Below the pieces are notes generated by a model that was not told the DNA's origin, did no database searches, and worked only from the letters and a program-made list of their open reading frames with translations. Below, in pieces: positions 61,175-64,000 of a stretch of DNA of 64,000 nucleotides. This DNA comes from Lachnospiraceae bacterium NC2004 (GTDB lineage Bacteria > Bacillota > Clostridia > Lachnospirales > Lachnospiraceae), in contig JHXB01000012.1 in assembly GCA_000621905.1 (NCBI GenBank), positions 37,380 through 101,379 of the forward strand, in the 5' to 3' direction. A program made the translations under genes and the position numbers. Each line of letters opens with the position of its first letter. Positions within the stretch are counted from its first letter, which is position 1.

Positions 61175-63445
61175 ATGGCATCTACAGTACAAGACATGAA
61201 AAAAATTAGAATGAGCAAGTTCAGAAACCTATGTATAGTTACCTTGCCGTTTGCTGCCTATGTTTTCTATGCGCTAAGTGGGTTATATGCATTGGAAATT
61301 GATATCAGCAGACTAAAAGAGCAGCTTCTTTGGTGTTTTATGCATCCGTTTATCATATATAACGACAAGTCGCTTCCTATGGTTGCGCTCGGAGTGCTGA
61401 TATGGGGTGTGGCCGCATTTTCATACTATAACAAGATCAGCTACAATCTGATGCACGGCAAGGAGTACGGAGAGGCGAAATGGGGCGATATCAAGGCATT
61501 TAACAAGAAATTTGCCGATGAGGAGAATCTGAGTAACAATAAGATTTTCTCTGAGAATATTCGGTTTAAGTATGATAGTTCCACATTGCGTAACAATAAC
61601 ACATTTGTGGTCGGCGGTTCCGGAAGTGGAAAGACTTCATTTTTCTTGACTCCGAACCTCTTGAATCTTCACGGTTGCAATATATTTACCGATCCGAAGG
61701 GAACACTGGTTGAAGAACTTGGACCGTGGCTTGAAAAGCAGCCCGACACCAGAGTATTTACCATCAACATGTGTGAAATGAATAAGAGTCAGCACATCAA
61801 TCCGTTTCTGTTTATCGAGAAGAAGAGCGACATAAGCAAGCTGATTCAGAATCTTATTCAGAATACGGAAAATGCTAACATCAAGGCTTCAAGCCAGGAT
61901 CCTTTCTGGCAAAAGGCTGAAAAAATGTTCTTAGAAAGCATTTTTCTATATGTGTGGATGGAGTGCCCGAAGGCTACTTGGAATCAGGAAACAGGCGAGG
62001 TCAGGAAACTTGAAGTGAATATGAAATCAGTGCTTTATCTGATAGACGAGGCTCAGTTCGGTGAGGGGGATGAGGCGCCAAAACTTGATGCGAGAATGGC
62101 GAAGCTTGAAGAGAAGAAACCGGAGCATCCTGCGGTAAAGGCATATAAGAGATACAGGGGTGGCCCGGATGAAACGGTGCGTTCAGTTCTTATGACGGTA
62201 AATGCGAGAATGCAGCCATTTGACAATGATGAGCTTCTTGACATTTTCTCGACAAATGATGTTCCACTTGATGAGATGGGAGTCGGCATCGACGGAGATA
62301 AGAAGACGAAGAGTAATATTTTCATAGTGATACCGGATGATGACGATACCTATAACTTTGTACCGGGAATGATATATACTTTGCTGTTTCAGAAATTGTA
62401 TTCTCAGGCGAGGTTCTATGGTGGCAAGCTTCCGATGGATGTAGGATTCTTCCTGGATGAGTTTGCCAATACGAAAATGCCATCCAACTTTGATAAGATC
62501 CTAGCGACATGTCGAAGTCGTGGAATATACTGTATTCCTATGTTACAGTCACTGGCTCAGATAAAGACTCTTTTTGCTGAAGGAGCCTGGGAAGGTGTGG
62601 TAGGTAACTGCGATACATTTCTGTATCTTGGTGGAAATGAGGCGAGTACATTTGAATATATCTCAAAGCTCCTTGGCAAATGGACGATTGATAAGAAGAC
62701 AAGCGGAGAGAGCAAGGGAAGCTCAGGTTCAACGAGCGAGAACTATGATGTTCTTGGGCGTGAGCTTATGAATGAGTATGAGGTGAGGCTTTTGCCAAAT
62801 GATGAGTGTATCTTATTTGTACGTGGTGAGGAGCCATTAAGAGATAAGAAGTGGCATCCTTGGGAACATGAGGAGTATAACGAGGCAAGAGCGTATGTTA
62901 AGGGGATTAGGGCAAATGAAGATGAGGCTTTGCTGGATGATTCTGAGGTTTTCGATGAAGTTCAAGGTGACAATGAGGCTGAGTTTACATTTATCAATGA
63001 GGATTCGCTTAAATACATGAAGAAACAGGCAAAAGCAGGGCAGAACATAAAGATAGAGAAGATTGATGCGTTTGATTTTATGATGCTTGACCTTGATAAA
63101 CTGAATAGTCTTAAAGAAGATGACGGAGTGAGTGAGCGAGAGAAACACACTGAATCACTTATGGATATAGTGAGGCTTCAGGAATTAAGCAAAGAAGAGG
63201 AAGAGCGAAGATACGAGCAGCGAAAACAGGAATTCTTGGCAAAGTACGATGAGCAAGACCTGTTTAGCGTTTATGCTTCGGAGTTTATATCAGGTTCAAG
63301 AAGACAGGTGATTAAAGAGCTTAGTCAGGGGAAGCATAGGGCTGATGATAAGACTATCTTGAAGATAGTAGATCCAAGGATCAGTGAGGAGGAGATGATG
63401 GAGAAAAAGAGGATTTGGGAGGAGATGTGCATGATTAAATTCTAA
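61175..63445 (+). CDS. virD4: VirD4/TraG-family type IV coupling protein
   Basis: The ATPase that brings the relaxase-DNA complex to the channel, 756 residues. Two N-terminal membrane helices (about 15-38 and 62-82) precede the nucleotide-binding domain. Walker A is VVGGSGSGKTSFFLTPNLL (about 146), then IFTDPKGTLVEELG, an insert (about 200-340), Walker B DVGFFLDEFANTKMPSNF (about 425) and CRSRGIYCIPMLQSLAQIKTLF. The last 170 residues are charged and helical. It is the CD1115-like type of Tn1549-group elements. It is the last gene of the element in the window; no terminator is obvious directly after it. Confidence 0.95.
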   Translation: MASTVQDMKKIRMSKFRNLCIVTLPFAAYVFYALSGLYALEIDISRLKEQLLWCFMHPFIIYNDKSLPMVALGVLIWGVAAFSYYNKISYNLMHGKEYGEAKWGDIKAFNKKFADEENLSNNKIFSENIRFKYDSSTLRNNNTFVVGGSGSGKTSFFLTPNLLNLHGCNIFTDPKGTLVEELGPWLEKQPDTRVFTINMCEMNKSQHINPFLFIEKKSDISKLIQNLIQNTENANIKASSQDPFWQKAEKMFLESIFLYVWMECPKATWNQETGEVRKLEVNMKSVLYLIDEAQFGEGDEAPKLDARMAKLEEKKPEHPAVKAYKRYRGGPDETVRSVLMTVNARMQPFDNDELLDIFSTNDVPLDEMGVGIDGDKKTKSNIFIVIPDDDDTYNFVPGMIYTLLFQKLYSQARFYGGKLPMDVGFFLDEFANTKMPSNFDKILATCRSRGIYCIPMLQSLAQIKTLFAEGAWEGVVGNCDTFLYLGGNEASTFEYISKLLGKWTIDKKTSGESKGSSGSTSENYDVLGRELMNEYEVRLLPNDECILFVRGEEPLRDKKWHPWEHEEYNEARAYVKGIRANEDEALLDDSEVFDEVQGDNEAEFTFINEDSLKYMKKQAKAGQNIKIEKIDAFDFMMLDLDKLNSLKEDDGVSEREKHTESLMDIVRLQELSKEEEERRYEQRKQEFLAKYDEQDLFSVYASEFISGSRRQVIKELSQGKHRADDKTILKIVDPRISEEEMMEKKRIWEEMCMIKF

Positions 63446-63734
63446 CCTGAAAAAATAATAAGTCTCAGAAACAACGAAAAGACGGCACTTTTGAGCTGTG
63501 TGTCTGTTTAATCGTACACACGATATGTAAATTATTCTTTTAATAATGAGGATTTTGTGATATAATGTTTTTTGGATTATTGTATATGCGCGAAGGCAAT
63601 AGTGAGTAATGTAAATATGAATACAGATATGCTTGCATATATGGATTCATGTTTATATTACGAACGCGCCCGCGAGCCTGAAAATCTTTGATTTTCAGGC
63701 TATTGCCTTTGCGAAGTAAAGCGGAGGGTGAAAA
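63446..63734 (+). promoter_or_regulatory. Structured leader and promoter region before the WYL regulator
   Basis: This 289-base gap has no gene. TGATATAAT at 63558-63566 is an extended -10. The transcribed leader can fold: CGCGAAGGCAATAG (63589-63602) pairs at long range with CTATTGCCTTTGCG (63700-63713), enclosing ATATGC/GCATAT (63627-63640) and a perfect hairpin GCCTGAAAATC / GATTTTCAGGC around TTT (63676-63700). The ribosome binding site GGAGGG (63723-63728) begins ten bases beyond the outer stem. A GTGTGT/ACACAC stem lies nearer virD4 (63499-63524). Confidence 0.6.
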
Positions 63735-64000
63735 GTGCCTAAGAAAGCTAATCAGAAACTAAAATTGTTGTATTTGTACAGGATACTGATGAAGAATACG
63801 AGCGAGACTCACGGTATGTCAATTAATGAGCTTAGAGAAGAACTCATGAAGCATGACATACAGGCTAACAGACAGGTGATTTATGACGACTTTAAGGCTC
63901 TTAAGGAGTTTGGCGCAGAAGTTAAGAAGATCGGTAGCGGTACAAGTACACAGTATTATATCGAAAGTGATAGATTTGAGATAGCGGAGCTGAAGGTGTT
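63735..64000 (+). CDS. WYL-family transcriptional regulator, 3'-truncated by window edge
   Basis: The frame starts at GTG 63735 after GCGGAGGGTGAAAA and stays open to the window end (88 codons). It reads PKKANQKLKLLYLYRILMKN, then MSINELREELMKHDIQANRQ and VIYDDFKALKEFGAEVKKIG, then STQYYIESDRFEIAELKV. This is the N-terminal winged-helix of WYL regulators (the K-L-x-x-L-Y opening and R-x-x-I-Y-x-D-I-x-x-L block). The WYL domain itself should follow outside. It could be the first chromosomal gene after the element or an element regulator; the window does not decide. Confidence 0.85.
   Translation, partial: MPKKANQKLKLLYLYRILMKNTSETHGMSINELREELMKHDIQANRQVIYDDFKALKEFGAEVKKIGSGTSTQYYIESDRFEIAELKV

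Larger units (their letters stand above)
31003..63445 (+). mobile_element. Integrated conjugative element, Tn1549/CTn-like, no integrase in window
   Basis: All genes from 31140 to 63445 lie on one strand and include plasmid-type maintenance (parA, parB, RepA_N initiator, ssb), mobilisation (MobC, relaxase) and a Gram-positive type IV secretion set (VirB2/Maff2-like, VirB6-like, PrgI, VirB4, CwlT-like hydrolase, PcfB-like, VirD4), plus an SpaA adhesin with class B sortase. This gene set is characteristic of Tn1549-related elements of clostridia. No tyrosine or serine recombinase is present and I could not find a convincing att duplication, so the ends given (after the ppdK terminator and after virD4) are approximate. 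The recombinase may lie beyond 64000 or be lost. Confidence 0.85.

Noticed and set aside
30803..63470. Matching att-like sequences CCTGATAAAAAATAT (30808) and CCTGAAAAAATAATA (63447) at the two element ends
   Set aside because: The match is short, A-rich and needs gaps; it is no better than chance in this composition.

Overview
The window looks like chromosome of a low-GC clostridial anaerobe, most likely family Lachnospiraceae (an inference). The clues are the gene order truB-ribF-rpsO-(patatin, aroD)-pnp, a pyruvate phosphate dikinase, an alpha2-type glycyl-tRNA synthetase, an acetyl-type MetA, strong AGGAGG ribosome binding sites, and a large Tn1549/CTn-like conjugative element. No tRNA, rRNA or CRISPR array was recognised.

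Region 1 (1-30802) is ordinary chromosome. It runs through the end of truB, ribF and rpsO; a patatin-like lipase, aroD and pnp; a secreted M14 carboxypeptidase, metA and a HAD phosphatase; guaB, followed by a large imperfect palindrome; an M16C peptidase, era, recO, a membrane protein and an Ldh_2 oxidoreductase; a repeat-rich gap; glyQS; a peroxide-stress unit (glutathione-peroxidase-like enzyme plus OhrR-type MarR repressor, with an operator-like palindrome over the promoter); a CDF metal transporter; a chemoreceptor on the minus strand; tatD; an unrecognised 876-residue protein built on an internal duplication; and ppdK. Several units end in clear intrinsic terminators.

Region 2 (about 31003 to 63445) is an integrated conjugative element, all on the plus strand. 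It starts with plasmid-like maintenance genes: a small protein, parA, parB carrying an extra C-terminal domain, an XRE regulator, a RepA_N-type initiator with an internal iteron array and AT-rich tract, and ssb. A surface module follows: CAP protein, nuclease remnant, a 1377-residue thioester/SpaA adhesin and sortase B. The transfer machinery is a Maff2/VirB2-like protein, VirB6-like, PrgI, VirB4, a two-domain cell-wall hydrolase, MobC, relaxase, a PcfB-like protein and VirD4. Cargo and accessory genes lie between: metallophosphoesterase, EamA, GNAT, methyltransferase, ArdC-type antirestriction protein, PAS protein and PIN-like nuclease. No integrase is visible, so the ends are approximate and the recombinase may lie outside the window or be lost.

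Region 3 (63446-64000) holds a structured leader and the start of a WYL-family regulator, which may already be chromosomal.

The observations most worth following are: (i) a 23-bp palindromic iteron array inside the replication initiator gene, a probable intragenic origin; (ii) a family of near-perfect TTCTGGACCA palindromes scattered through the element, one read inside the relaxase gene and one built into a terminator; (iii) a roughly 165-nt near-palindromic structured element after guaB; (iv) a ParB fused to what looks like a DUF5348 domain; (v) a GNAT/methyltransferase cassette flanked by short direct repeats; and (vi) recurrent Ala/Ser/Asp linkers in unrelated exported proteins.
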